This document shows, piece after piece, positions 55,223-64,000 of a stretch of DNA of 64,000 nucleotides. Position 1 is the stretch's first letter. Each line of letters starts with the position of its first letter. Where the stretch lies: NCBI RefSeq assembly GCF_030818545.1, contig NZ_JAUTAH010000001.1, forward strand, positions 2,485,001-2,549,000. The letters run 5' to 3'. Made by a program: the position numbers and the translations under genes. The notes under the pieces were generated by a model. It was given only the letters and a program-made list of their open reading frames with translations. It had not been told where the DNA came from and did not search any database. The DNA is from Brevundimonas sp. SORGH_AS_0993 (GTDB lineage: Bacteria; Pseudomonadota; Alphaproteobacteria; Caulobacterales; Caulobacteraceae).

Positions 55223-55993
55223 ATGCGCCGCCCGACCGCCCCGACCGCTCTGGCCCCGACCGCTCTGGCCCTGGCCGCCGCCGCCGCCCTGGCCGCGTGC
55301 GGCGACAATCGGCCGAACAGCCCGGCGGAGATGTCGCCCGCCGTCAGCAGCCCGGCGCCGGGCGTGCCCCCGCAAGCCGCGCCTCAGGCGGCCTCCGACG
55401 CCCCCGACCAGCCTGACCCCGCCGCCTCCCCCACCGCCGCGGGCGAGCAGGGCGGGACCGACGCCTGGCGTCAGGTGGCCAAGCGCGACGACGCAGCCTT
55501 GCTGGGACGGCTGGACGACGCCTGGCGCATGGCGCGGGCCGAAGCCGACGCCAGGGGGTTCGCCGCCGAGGTCGAGAAGCTGGGGGCTCTGGTCGATCCG
55601 AACGCCGCCCAGGCCGGACGCCTTCAGCCCGCACCCGGACCCTATCGCTGTCGCACGATCAAGATGGGCAGCCGCGACGGCGCGGGACTGGCCTATGTCG
55701 CCTATCCCTGGTTCGCCTGTTCGGTGGAACTGACGACCGGCGGCGATTTGATTCTGAGCAAGACCGCCGGCTCGCAGCGGACGCGCGGCCTGCTGTATCC
55801 CGACACGGATCGCCGCCTGGTCTATGTCGGCGCCCAGGCATGGGGCGACGAGGCCCACTATCCCCGTTACGGCCAGACGCCCGAGCGCGACCAACTGGGC
55901 GTACTGGAACGGATCGGCCAGAACCGCTGGCGCCTGGCCATTCCCTGGCCCAAGCAGGAGGCCAAGCTGGAGCTTCTGGAGATCGTTCGGTAG
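55223..55993 (+). CDS. DUF4893 lipoprotein (second of a tandem pair)
   Basis: A 256-residue paralogue of the preceding protein. The lipoprotein signal ends LAAC (about Cys26), followed by a long Pro/Ala-rich spacer. The domain blocks match its neighbour one to one: GPYRCRTIKMGSR, VAYPWFACSVE, KTAGSQRTRGLLYPDTDRRLVYVGA, RDQLGVLERIGQNRWRLAIPWP. The pair clearly arose by duplication and then diverged. Confidence 0.85.
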   Translation: MRRPTAPTALAPTALALAAAAALAACGDNRPNSPAEMSPAVSSPAPGVPPQAAPQAASDAPDQPDPAASPTAAGEQGGTDAWRQVAKRDDAALLGRLDDAWRMARAEADARGFAAEVEKLGALVDPNAAQAGRLQPAPGPYRCRTIKMGSRDGAGLAYVAYPWFACSVELTTGGDLILSKTAGSQRTRGLLYPDTDRRLVYVGAQAWGDEAHYPRYGQTPERDQLGVLERIGQNRWRLAIPWPKQEAKLELLEIVR

Positions 55994-56014
55994 GCCGTCC
56001 CAGGTCGAGTCGAT

Positions 56015-56142
56015 CGTCATTCCGGGGCGTCCGAAGGACGAGTCCGTAACCCAGGGGCTGGCGTCCGGCGTCGAATGCGTTGGGCGGTGCGACCGTAGCC
56101 CTGGGTTCCGGTTTCTTCGCTTCGCTCAGCCCCGGAAAGACG
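56015..56142. repeat. Intergenic palindromic repeat (CGTCATTCCGGGG type)
   Basis: A 128-bp element after the second DUF4893 gene. It begins CGTCATTCCGGGG (56015-56027) and ends with the inverted partner CCCCGGAAAGACG (56130-56142, one mismatch). Internal hairpins are visible. Its ends resemble those of the CGTCATCC elements elsewhere in the window. It lies between converging genes and may help end transcription. Confidence 0.7.
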
Positions 56143-56163
56143 AGTTCGGGTGGAGGGCTGCCC

Positions 56164-56619
56164 TCACCGCGCCCCGGTCGAGCGGGCGATGGCGGCGCGC
56201 ATGCCTTCGGCGTGCAGGGCGCCGGAGGGGGCGATCTTGGTGTTGGGGGTTTCGGCCGGACCCGTGTCGGCGGTGCGGTCTTCGGGACCGGTCCAGCGCG
56301 GGGTTTCGGCCTTTCGCGCCACGGCCTTGCGAAGGTTGGCGGTCGCGGAACGGCTGTCCTTGCGCGCGGCCATTTCGTCGGCGACGCGGTCGATGGCCTC
56401 GGCCAGCAGGGCCTTCTTTTCGCGCGCGCCGGTATGCGGCTCGTCGCGACCGTCACGAACGCGGGTTCGAATCTGACGCTGCACCCGGTCGCGACGCGCC
56501 CGCAACCGTCCGATCAGGTCGCGAAGCTCGGCGGGGGCTTGGTCGGCCAGGGCCTTTGACTGTTCCACCATCTGCGCTTCGTCGCGGTCGAGGGCGCGGG
56601 GGTTCTGGGTCTTGGACAT
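56164..56619 (-). CDS. Small basic/charged protein of unknown function
   Basis: A 151-residue, highly charged, mostly helical protein. Residues 1-95 look like a continuous helix with coiled-coil character (EAQMVEQSKALADQAPAELRDLIGRLRARRDRVQRQIRTR, KKALLAEAIDRVADEMAARKDSRSATANLRKAVARK); the tail is disordered. A good AGGGAGA site precedes the ATG by 5 nt, supporting the minus-strand reading over overlapping plus-strand frames. It could be a small nucleoid- or stress-associated protein, but nothing is recognised. Confidence 0.65.
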   Translation of the reverse strand: MSKTQNPRALDRDEAQMVEQSKALADQAPAELRDLIGRLRARRDRVQRQIRTRVRDGRDEPHTGAREKKALLAEAIDRVADEMAARKDSRSATANLRKAVARKAETPRWTGPEDRTADTGPAETPNTKIAPSGALHAEGMRAAIARSTGAR

Positions 56620-56702
56620 GACGATCTCCCTTTGGATTGATGGGAAGACAGCGCCTCGATCCGGCCGGCGTTCCGGCTTTGCGACCCCGCGTCACACTCG
56701 CG

Positions 56703-58340
56703 TCACACCCGCGTCAGGCGCAGGTCCTGATAGTCGTAGCTGAAGTCGATGTCGGGGCTGACGCCCTTCATCGTCGCGGTCGCGGGCTTGGCCGTCAGGA
56801 TGTTGAAGGTGACGAAGGCGTCCTCCTCGCGCTTGTCGGGGAAGCGGGTGCGGAAGGTCTCGCCGTCATAGGGCTCCAGCCAGCCTTGCAGGGCGGGGGT
56901 GTGGGTGAAGCGCAGCCACAGGCCGCTCTTTCTGTTGCGGCCACGGCCCTCGGTCTTCGGTTCGATGACGATGTCGCCGTACCAGGGATCGCGCCAGGTT
57001 CCGGCATAGGCGTCCAGCGGCATGGCGGGCGGCGCGCCGGCGCGTTGCTTGGCGTCGATCTCGACGGCGGCGGCCTGGGACTTGGCCTCGCCCTCGGTCT
57101 CCAGCTTTTTGGAATCGGCGATCCAGTCGACGTCCACCTTGCCCATGCACAGGTCGGAAATCCCCGAGCGCAGGGCGCGCAGCAGGAAGCTCTCCTCCGC
57201 ATTGGAGAAGATGCAGAAGCCGATCTTGCGGCCGGGGATCAGCACCGTGGCGGAAATGCCGCCGGGCGAGCCGCCGCCGTGGCTGGCGATCCGCTCGCCG
57301 CGATAATCCTGAACCTGCAGCCCCATCGCATAGGTCGAGGCGATGGATCGGTTCGGCAGTTCCGCCGTCGGGCCGGCCGACGAGCCGACGATGATGTTGG
57401 GCCGATACATCTCACGCGCCGCCTCTTCGGAGAACAGGCGCGAGCCGTCGGGCAGCTTGCCCTCGTTCAGGCGCACGGCGATCCATTTGGCCCAGTCGGT
57501 CGGGGTGGTGCAGATGCCGCCCGCCGCCGCCGCCGAATCCCAGTTCCAGACCTCGGCGATGGACTGGGCGATCTGGACCATCGGCCCGTGGGTCCGCAGC
57601 GGCGGCCCGACGCGGGCGTGGGGCAGGGCGGACCGAGCCGGATCGGCCAGACGCGCCAGGGGCACGGTCTCGGTCATGCCGACCCGGTCCAGGATGCGGG
57701 TCTGGATGAAGGCTTCCCAGCTCATGCCCGACACGGCCTCCAGCACGGCGCCGGCGACCACGAACATCAGGTTGCAATAGTGGTAGCGCGCGCGGAACCC
57801 GTCTTCGATCGGCACGAAGGCGGCCTGGGCCACCACCTCGGCGCGGGTGCGGTCGCTGTTGGGCCAGAACAGCAGGTCGCCGGCCCCCAGGCCGAAGCCG
57901 GCGCGGTGGCTCAGCGTATCGCGCACCGTGATGTGCTCGCCGATATAGGGGTCGGACAGTTTGAAGTCGGGCAGATAGGTTTTGACGGGCTCGTCCCACT
58001 TCACCTTGCCCTCGTCGACCAGGATGGCCAGGGCGGCGGCGGTGACGTTCTTGGTGTTCGAGGCGATGGCGAACAGGGTGTGTTCGTCGGCGCGGGCGGG
58101 CTTGCCCTGAACCTTGACCCCATAGCCGCGCGCCAGAACCGTCTGGCCGTCCTTGACCACGGCGACGCCCAGCGCCGGCTGATCGGGCCAGGCGGCCATG
58201 CATCTGGCCACATAGGCGTCCACCGCCTGGACCAGCGAAGCGTAGTCGTTGGCGGGCGCCTGCGCGAAGGCCGGTCGAGCCGCCAGCGCCGCAGCCCCTC
58301 CAGAAGCGAACAGGGAACGGCGCGACAGACGAAGGGACAT
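56703..58340 (-). CDS. Serine hydrolase, class C beta-lactamase-like (DUF3471 C-terminus)
   Basis: A 545-residue protein. A Tat-like signal (LSRRSLFASGGAAALAARPAFA) indicates export. The penicillin-recognising fold has the Ser94-x-x-Lys97 motif in IASNTKNVT and the Tyr188-x-Asn190 motif in RYHYCNLMF; the third motif is probably HGGGSPGG. The last 120 residues (AYAGTWRDPWYGDIVIEPK) resemble the DUF3471-type C-terminal domain. It may be an esterase or D-aminopeptidase-like enzyme; antibiotic hydrolysis is not implied. Confidence 0.87.
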   Translation of the reverse strand: MSLRLSRRSLFASGGAAALAARPAFAQAPANDYASLVQAVDAYVARCMAAWPDQPALGVAVVKDGQTVLARGYGVKVQGKPARADEHTLFAIASNTKNVTAAALAILVDEGKVKWDEPVKTYLPDFKLSDPYIGEHITVRDTLSHRAGFGLGAGDLLFWPNSDRTRAEVVAQAAFVPIEDGFRARYHYCNLMFVVAGAVLEAVSGMSWEAFIQTRILDRVGMTETVPLARLADPARSALPHARVGPPLRTHGPMVQIAQSIAEVWNWDSAAAAGGICTTPTDWAKWIAVRLNEGKLPDGSRLFSEEAAREMYRPNIIVGSSAGPTAELPNRSIASTYAMGLQVQDYRGERIASHGGGSPGGISATVLIPGRKIGFCIFSNAEESFLLRALRSGISDLCMGKVDVDWIADSKKLETEGEAKSQAAAVEIDAKQRAGAPPAMPLDAYAGTWRDPWYGDIVIEPKTEGRGRNRKSGLWLRFTHTPALQGWLEPYDGETFRTRFPDKREEDAFVTFNILTAKPATATMKGVSPDIDFSYDYQDLRLTRV

Positions 58341-58424
58341 GGCGAACTCCAGCGAAGACGCCGGACGCTAGCGTTCATAGGCGTCCGGGCCAAGGGCGAC
58401 GCAGCCGGTTCTGCCCCCCCAATC

Positions 58425-58453
58425 CGTCATCCTGGGGCTTGTTCGCAGGATCC
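58425..58453. repeat. Palindromic repeat remnant
   Basis: CGTCATCCTGGGGCTTG followed by TTCGCAGGATCC, similar to one arm of the elements at 24840-24945 and 35193-35323. I find no clear second arm, so it may be a decayed copy. Confidence 0.5.
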
Positions 58454-58556
58454 CTGCTCCCGGTGCTTCCCGCACGGTCAAGACAGTCCGAGGACCGGGC
58501 CTATGGATTGTCGCCCCAAGGGCGAGAGACGAGCCTTTGAGTCGGCCCGCGCCGCC

Positions 58557-58727
58557 TTACGTCAGTCGCCACGCCTGCAGCTTGTCCAGGACATCGGCGA
58601 CGATCTGTCTGTGGGTGAAGCCGGTGATGTCGTGCGGGCGCGCGCCGTCGCCGGTCGGGGCGGTCAGGTGCCATTCCAGCGGGCGTCGCCCGCCCTCCGC
58701 TGCAGCCCTACCGGCGTGACGGCTCAC
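58557..58727 (-). CDS. Possible small protein of 56 residues
   Basis: An open frame from GTG 58727 to TAA 58559-58557. The last 40 residues (RRPLEWHLTAPTGDGARP, then HDITGFTHRQIVADVLDK and LQAWRLT) have balanced composition and look like real protein, with a helical C-terminus. The first 15 residues are low-complexity and there is no good ribosome-binding site, so it could instead be the surviving 3' end of a lost gene. No family recognised. Confidence 0.4.
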   Translation of the reverse strand: MSRHAGRAAAEGGRRPLEWHLTAPTGDGARPHDITGFTHRQIVADVLDKLQAWRLT

Positions 58728-58746
58728 GCCGACTTTGGCGCCCGAC

Positions 58747-58792
58747 CCTCATCCGTGCGCTTCGCGGCCACCTTCTGCCAATAGGAGAAGGA
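58747..58792. repeat. Hairpin-rich intergenic element next to clpB
   Basis: A stretch beginning CCCTCATCCG with a GCGCTTCGCGGC hairpin and a CCTTCTgccaataGGAGAAGG stem. It looks like the CCCTCATCC...GGGAGAAGG class of dispersed repeats common between proteobacterial genes. Placed 8 bp after the clpB stop, it may serve as its terminator. Confidence 0.5.
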
Positions 58793-58799
58793 TTTCACG

Positions 58800-61400
<2,601 letters not shown>

Positions 61401-61473
61401 GACGGTCCCCTCATCAGGCGGATTTCGCCCGCGACGCCCTTTCAGGAAGCGACGACGCGGGTCTGTGAAATCC

Positions 61474-61501
61474 AGATGGTGTGGCCAATCAGGCACACAA
61501 G
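61474..61501 (-). promoter_or_regulatory. Predicted RpoH (heat-shock sigma) promoter of clpB
   Basis: On the minus strand, CTTGTGT (61501-61495), a 13-nt spacer and CACCATCT (61481-61474). This fits the sigma-32-type pattern CTTGAAA-N13-CCCCATNT with 7 of 8 matches in the -10 box and CTTG conserved in the -35 box. Location and gene agree with heat-shock control. Confidence 0.5.
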
Positions 61502-61552
61502 GGGTCGCCAGGGGTCGGGGGCGGGACTTTTTCGGCCCCGCTCGCCGGGTCG

Positions 61553-63820
61553 TCAGCCGCCCGTGGGGCCGGTGGAGAAGTCGAACTGTTCCGGCTGGCG
61601 ACGCGGCCCGCCGAAGTTCCAGGTCAGGCCGATGTAGAAGGCCCGCAGCTTGATGTCCTGCTCCGAGCGCTCGCGGAACTGCGGCGTCTCGTAGATCGTG
61701 GTCGTGTTGAAGGTGTTGAACAGGTCGCGTGCGGTGAAGTTGAACGATAGCTGCTCGTTCAGCTTCCTGCGATAGCCCAGATTGACCATGCCGCCCGCCT
61801 CGCGCCGGCCCTGGGCCAGAAGGCTGTCGCCCTGCCAGAAGCTGGAGACCTGGACGAAGTCCTTGGCCGTCGGCTGCCAGTTCAGGCTGAGACGCCCGCT
61901 GGCCAGGGTCGCCTCTCGGTCGCCGCCGCCGATCACGGCGCCCGAGTCGATCTCCTGACGGAAGACATTGAGGCCGGCGCTGTAGCGCAGGGTCGAGGAC
62001 AGGCGACCGTTCGCCGCCGCCTCCACCCCCACGTCCCGGCGCGAGCCCAGGTTTTCGGGCCGGGTCAGGAAGACGCCGCCGCCGATGTCGGAGGCCACGT
62101 CGGTGAAGGCCTTGTCCGTGTTCCGCAGATAGGCGGTGGCCTGATAGAAGCTCTGGCCCTTACGCATCTGCCACATGGCCTCGAAGCTGTCGGTCTCTTG
62201 CGGCTCCAGGTCGGGGTTGCCCGAGCGGACGTTCAGCGGGTCCTGATAGGAGACGAAGGGGTTCAGCTGGCTGGGCTGGGGCCGCTGGATGCGGCGCGAA
62301 TAGCTGGCGCGCAGGGTCTGTTCGGGCGTCAGCTGATACTGGACGTGGGCGGTCGGATAGGCGCGGAAATAGTCCTGGGACGCCGAGGCGCCGCCGGTCA
62401 GATCCTTGATCCGGATGTCCGCCTGCTCCAGCCGCAGACCCAGCTGGGCCGACAGCTTCTCGCCCAGCGGCCGCTCATAGGTGGTGTAGAGGGCGTGGAC
62501 CGTCTGGGTGGCCTCGAAGCGGTTGTTCAGGGCCGCAACCGGCGCCAGGGCGGCCTCGGACGGGCCGCGCAGGAATTGGGTGTCCTGCTCGGGCCGCTGG
62601 GCGTTCAGCTCATAGCCCAGACGCAGCTTGCCGCCGTCGGACAGGGGCCGCGTATAGGCGCTGGTGAAGCCCCAGATGATCTGATCGGTGGTGTTGGCGG
62701 TCCGCTCGTAAAGCGCGGGGCCGGCCGGGGTCAGGAAGGTCGTCAGGGTCTGGCCGGTGGAGTCGTTCGCATTGGAGTCGTAGCGCAGCTCGTTGGACCA
62801 CTCATGGCCGTCGCCGTCGAAACGGCGCAGCACCCGGGCCGTGGCGCCCCAGTTGTTGAAGGTGAAGTCCGAACCGCCTTCGCGGCGATAGGCGCTGGTC
62901 ACGGCGCCGGCGGCATTGCGCGTCTCGAACAGACTGTCGCCCGTGCCGGACCCATCGAAGGCCACGCCGCGCAGCTCGCCGGTCAGCTGGGTCTTGTCGT
63001 CCAGCTTGTATTCGGCGGTGAAGCGGGCGAAGGCGCCGTTCTGCTCGGACTCGACCGGCTGTTCGACGGTCGTGGTCGAAACCACCGCGCCGGTTATCGG
63101 GTCCAACTGTTCCCGGACGCGGTTGAAGGTCAGTTCGGTCGGATCGGAGCGATAGCTGGCGTCGCCCGACAGGGTCAGGCGGTCCTTCTGGTAGGAGCCG
63201 CTGAGGCCCGCGTTCCAGCGGCCGTTGTCGCCGACATTGACGCGCAGGGAGCCGGTCGATTGCGTTCCGGGCTTGGGCGCCGTGGGCTTGGTGATCAGGT
63301 TGATGACCCCGCCCGAGCCTTCGGGGCTGTAGGCGGCGGACGGATTGGTCATGACCTCGATGCGGGCATACTGGCTGGCCGGCAGCTGGATCAGCGCCTG
63401 GCCGCGACCGGGGCCGGTCAGGATACCGGACGGGCGGCCGTCCACCAGTATGGTCACGTTGGAATCGCCGCGCAGGGAGACGTTGCCCTCCGGGTCCACA
63501 TCGACCGACGGCACGTTCCGCAGGGCGTCGGCCAGGCTGCCCGTCGTCGCCTGCAGGTCGTTGGCCAGACTGTAGCTGACGGAATCGATGGAGGTGCGGA
63601 CATCGGCCGCGCGGGCGTTGACCACCACGTCGCCGACCGAGGCCGGCTCATTCCGATCGCCGGCGGTCGGCCGGGTTTGGGCGGGCGCCTGAGCGGACGG
63701 CGTCTGGCCCGGTGCGGTCTGGTTCGTCGCGGTCTGGGCCGGTGCGATCTGGGCCAGGGCCGCGCCCGCAGGCAGGGCCAGGGCCGCGCCCAGCACGGGC
63801 GCGAGCTTGATGATTGACAT
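61553..63820 (-). CDS. TonB-dependent receptor with outer membrane beta-barrel family C-terminus
   Basis: A 755-residue receptor. The signal peptide ([20 protein letters not shown]) is followed by a 40-residue Gln/Thr/Ala/Pro-rich stretch, then [19 protein letters not shown] and a plug domain ([61 protein letters not shown]). The barrel runs to the C-terminus with strong [16 protein letters not shown] and [21 protein letters not shown] blocks of the outer membrane beta-barrel family. ATG 63820 has AGGGGA 7 nt upstream. Ligand unknown. Confidence 0.92.
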   Translation of the reverse strand: MSIIKLAPVLGAALALPAGAALAQIAPAQTATNQTAPGQTPSAQAPAQTRPTAGDRNEPASVGDVVVNARAADVRTSIDSVSYSLANDLQATTGSLADALRNVPSVDVDPEGNVSLRGDSNVTILVDGRPSGILTGPGRGQALIQLPASQYARIEVMTNPSAAYSPEGSGGVINLITKPTAPKPGTQSTGSLRVNVGDNGRWNAGLSGSYQKDRLTLSGDASYRSDPTELTFNRVREQLDPITGAVVSTTTVEQPVESEQNGAFARFTAEYKLDDKTQLTGELRGVAFDGSGTGDSLFETRNAAGAVTSAYRREGGSDFTFNNWGATARVLRRFDGDGHEWSNELRYDSNANDSTGQTLTTFLTPAGPALYERTANTTDQIIWGFTSAYTRPLSDGGKLRLGYELNAQRPEQDTQFLRGPSEAALAPVAALNNRFEATQTVHALYTTYERPLGEKLSAQLGLRLEQADIRIKDLTGGASASQDYFRAYPTAHVQYQLTPEQTLRASYSRRIQRPQPSQLNPFVSYQDPLNVRSGNPDLEPQETDSFEAMWQMRKGQSFYQATAYLRNTDKAFTDVASDIGGGVFLTRPENLGSRRDVGVEAAANGRLSSTLRYSAGLNVFRQEIDSGAVIGGGDREATLASGRLSLNWQPTAKDFVQVSSFWQGDSLLAQGRREAGGMVNLGYRRKLNEQLSFNFTARDLFNTFNTTTIYETPQFRERSEQDIKLRAFYIGLTWNFGGPRRQPEQFDFSTGPTGG

Positions 63821-63921
63821 GGACACATCCCCTGCGGTCGTTTCGCGCCGCTCCTGTCTCGCAACTATCAGGCGACGCTCGTGCGCCCGAGTTACTTCTT
63901 CTTCATCGACAAGGCGCCTGG

Positions 63922-64000
63922 GTGGCCGTGGCGGTGATGGGGGTGGCGATCCTGTCGGTGCTGTCCGGCGTCGAAAAGGGCGTGCGGCGACTGTCGGAGC
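63922..64000 (+). CDS. Edge open frame resembling the middle of a BCCT transporter
   Basis: At the right edge the frame from GTG 63922 reads VAVAVMGVAILSVLSGVEKG, then VRRLSE. A hydrophobic helix followed by S-G-V-x-K-G-V-x-x-L-S resembles the conserved internal segment of betaine/carnitine/choline transporters. In-frame stop TGA at 63811 and the divergent receptor gene leave no room for the usual 200 or so preceding residues, so it would be an N-terminally truncated remnant, or simply a different small membrane protein. Cut by the window edge. Confidence 0.3.
   Translation, partial: MAVAVMGVAILSVLSGVEKGVRRLSE

Larger units (their letters stand above)
58341..58799. other. Intergenic region between clpB and the serine hydrolase gene
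   Basis: A 459-bp gap on a minus-strand run. It holds a palindromic repeat remnant at 58425-58453, a possible small gene at 58557-58727, and a hairpin-rich element next to the clpB stop at 58747-58792. The promoter of the serine hydrolase should lie around 58350-58420 but no clear boxes are seen. Confidence 0.5.

Overview
The window is a GC-rich (roughly two-thirds G+C by eye) chromosomal segment from an alphaproteobacterium. It most resembles Caulobacterales, and Brevundimonas is my best guess. The guess rests on the tsaE-amgK-murU-addB-addA cluster, abundant TonB-dependent receptors and S9 peptidases, DUF4167/DUF1134/DUF4893 proteins, an SqdB sulfolipid enzyme and an IF3 whose start region reads [10 protein letters not shown]. 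It looks like core chromosome; I see no phage, plasmid, CRISPR, rRNA or transposase genes.

Layout. 1-8075 (minus): one overlapping operon with acyltransferase, tsaE, amgK-like, murU-like, addB and the N-terminal half of addA. 8175-8803: a vapBC-type toxin-antitoxin pair. 8916-14096 (plus): S9 peptidase, AsmA-like protein, lipoprotein esterase. 14109-14193: tRNA-Leu(CAA). 14247-18079 (minus): secreted TonB-like protein, membrane protein, FAH-family hydrolase, small protein, isoaspartyl peptidase. 18347-20526 (plus): FAD/NAD(P)-binding protein plus DUF1543. 20543-21877 (minus): hppD with a small membrane protein. 22206-24817 (plus): DUF805, YqaA/DedA-like, DsbB, Coq7. Then a thiolase (minus), a frameshifted OmpA-like protein, a capsule-synthesis-like protein and a TonB-dependent receptor. 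32044-34363: agmatine to putrescine genes aguA/aguB, split by a four-helix-bundle cassette with perfect 31-bp inverted repeats. 34397-36322: hydrolase and GT9 glycosyltransferase around a palindromic repeat. 36436-41255: infC, S9 peptidase, MFS transporter, rpmI, rplT. 41433-44217: hybrid histidine kinase and polysaccharide deacetylase. 44304-48292: pheS, a small unknown gene, and pheT (frameshifted). 48378-56619: unknown membrane protein, EipA-like, epimerase, SqdB, DUF4167, a histidine-kinase-like protein lacking its histidine, two tandem DUF4893 lipoproteins, small unknown. 56703-63820 (minus): serine hydrolase, ClpB, TonB-dependent receptor. The right edge carries a short open frame resembling the middle of a BCCT transporter.

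Most unusual items. (1) A short palindromic element occurs four times, always in the sense orientation of the host or downstream gene. It has a variable outer stem ending CT/AG, then CAAGCA, a variable inner hairpin, and GNT. Two copies lie in the leaders of rpmI and rplT. Two lie inside coding regions (tsaE C-terminus, addB N-terminus), read in the same frame. Outer and inner stems covary between copies. (2) The aguA/aguB operon holds a four-helix-bundle gene between inverted arrays of the heptamer GAGTGGC, joined so that both junctions are ATGA overlaps. (3) infC most likely starts at ATT. (4) Two genes, ompA-like and pheT, carry frameshifts in G-runs, probably sequence errors. (5) A pseudo-histidine kinase has Arg at the phospho-acceptor position.
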